From assembly GCF_001662075.1 (NCBI RefSeq), contig NZ_LYPL01000005.1:248001-312000 (forward strand): 64,000 nt of DNA, read 5' to 3'. Positions 63,486 to 64,000 of this stretch are shown here, one piece after another. Source of the DNA: Rhizobium bangladeshense. Its GTDB lineage: Bacteria > Pseudomonadota > Alphaproteobacteria > Rhizobiales > Rhizobiaceae. A program made the position numbers and the translations under genes. Position 1 is the stretch's first letter; each line of letters begins with the position of its first letter. The notes below the pieces were generated by a model that saw nothing but the letters and a program-made list of their open reading frames with translations, did not search any database and was not told where the DNA came from.

Positions 63486-64000
63486 TTATCCGAGATCGAT
63501 GACGACGATTTCCGGCGGCACGCCGAAGCGGACCGGCGCGATGGAGCAGCCGAGGCCACCGGACACGATGATATTGCGCCCGTCCTCGACGATGTGGCCG
63601 TAGGCGTAGCGATTGCCGTAACGCGAGGGCACGATCGGCGAATGGCCGAGGAAACGGATCTGCCCGCCATGGGTGTGACCGGATAGCGTCAGCGAGACGC
63701 GCTCGGGCACGCGCGGAAAGATATCGGGCTCATGGGCGAGCAGGATGACGGGCGCATCGTCGGTCACCTGCGCCATCGTTCCATCGAGGTCGTCGAGGCC
63801 GAGCATGCGCGTGCGGCCCCATTTCCTGCCGGGCAGCAGCGCCAGCTGGTCTTCGAGGCCCGCGAGCCAGAAGCCGCGGCCATCCTTTTCCAGCCGAACG
63901 GCGCGGTTGCCGTAGACCGGGATGCCGACGTCGGCAAGCGCCCGGTGCCCGAATGTTTCCATCCCGCCGTTCTTCTGGGCGGTTCGATCCTCCCACCAGT
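63486..64000 (-). CDS. Metallophosphoesterase (N-terminus beyond window)
   Basis: The C-terminal part of a calcineurin-like metallophosphoesterase; the frame is open to the window edge, so the start lies to the right. Visible motifs are YGNRA, ILLAHEPDIF and TLSGHTHGGQIRF, the last two with metal-binding histidines. This matches YaeI/YkuE-type membrane-linked phosphodiesterases. Upstream of the NUDIX gene on the same strand. Confidence 0.88.
   Translation of the reverse strand, partial: WWEDRTAQKNGGMETFGHRALADVGIPVYGNRAVRLEKDGRGFWLAGLEDQLALLPGRKWGRTRMLGLDDLDGTMAQVTDDAPVILLAHEPDIFPRVPERVSLTLSGHTHGGQIRFLGHSPIVPSRYGNRYAYGHIVEDGRNIIVSGGLGCSIAPVRFGVPPEIVVIDLG

Overview
This window is a high-GC alphaproteobacterial chromosome segment of the Rhizobium etli / R. 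leguminosarum type. The pointers are a tkt-gap-pgk-fda carbon cluster, an lpiA-atvA acid-tolerance pair, GapR, RcdA with a CtrA-type box in its promoter, a 6S RNA directly behind zapA, and many short rhizobial DUF genes. The assignment rests on reading proteins and gene order; no database search was possible.

Positions 1 to about 6956 are the right-hand part of an integrated genomic island whose left end lies outside the window. It holds a very large tyrosine recombinase (1132 aa), a translationally coupled 262-aa protein of unknown function, a Septu-like ATPase/HNH nuclease pair (PtuA/PtuB-like, anti-phage), and a complete gapR gene. Directly beyond the island edge lies the first half of a second gapR that stops abruptly after codon 45. 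The island therefore appears to sit inside the host gapR and to bring a full-length replacement. The recombinase pair followed by defence cargo resembles gamma-mobile-trio type elements. This is the most interesting part of the window.

Positions 7.1-33.5 kb are resident chromosome: DUF1244, N-formylglutamate amidohydrolase, DUF1036 and pyk; a LysE exporter; a tautomerase/DUF4865/LysR locus; GlxA regulator/SDR; a dehydratase; ggt; rpmJ; purEK; two YdcH-like genes; a TauE-type permease; a Sel1-repeat protein; a soluble chemoreceptor-like protein divergent from a stand-alone CheB; suhB with a candidate small RNA upstream; a MotA-like/OmpA-like pair; and an ECF42-type sigma factor with its DGPF/YciI partner. 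Three genes here (DUF4865, the chemoreceptor-like gene, cheB) have single-base frameshifts.

Positions 33.5-51.2 kb carry a Bug/TctC binding protein, an ABC exporter, rpmE, rcdA, DUF1192, an MFS transporter, PhzF, and the leftward central carbon block tkt, gap, (small genes, K+/H+ antiporter), pgk, fda. Terminators after gap, pgk and fda, and an operator-like palindrome ahead of fda, suggest separate transcription units rather than one operon. The block ends with DUF4164, zapA and the 6S RNA.

Positions 51.2-64 kb hold an epimerase with an XRE regulator, an ArsR/SRPBCC/VOC locus with a clear palindromic operator, a gnd-type dehydrogenase, a large MscS-like channel, DoxX, lpiA-atvA, DinB, NUDIX and a metallophosphoesterase cut by the window end. 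No tRNA, rRNA, CRISPR array or insertion sequence was recognised.
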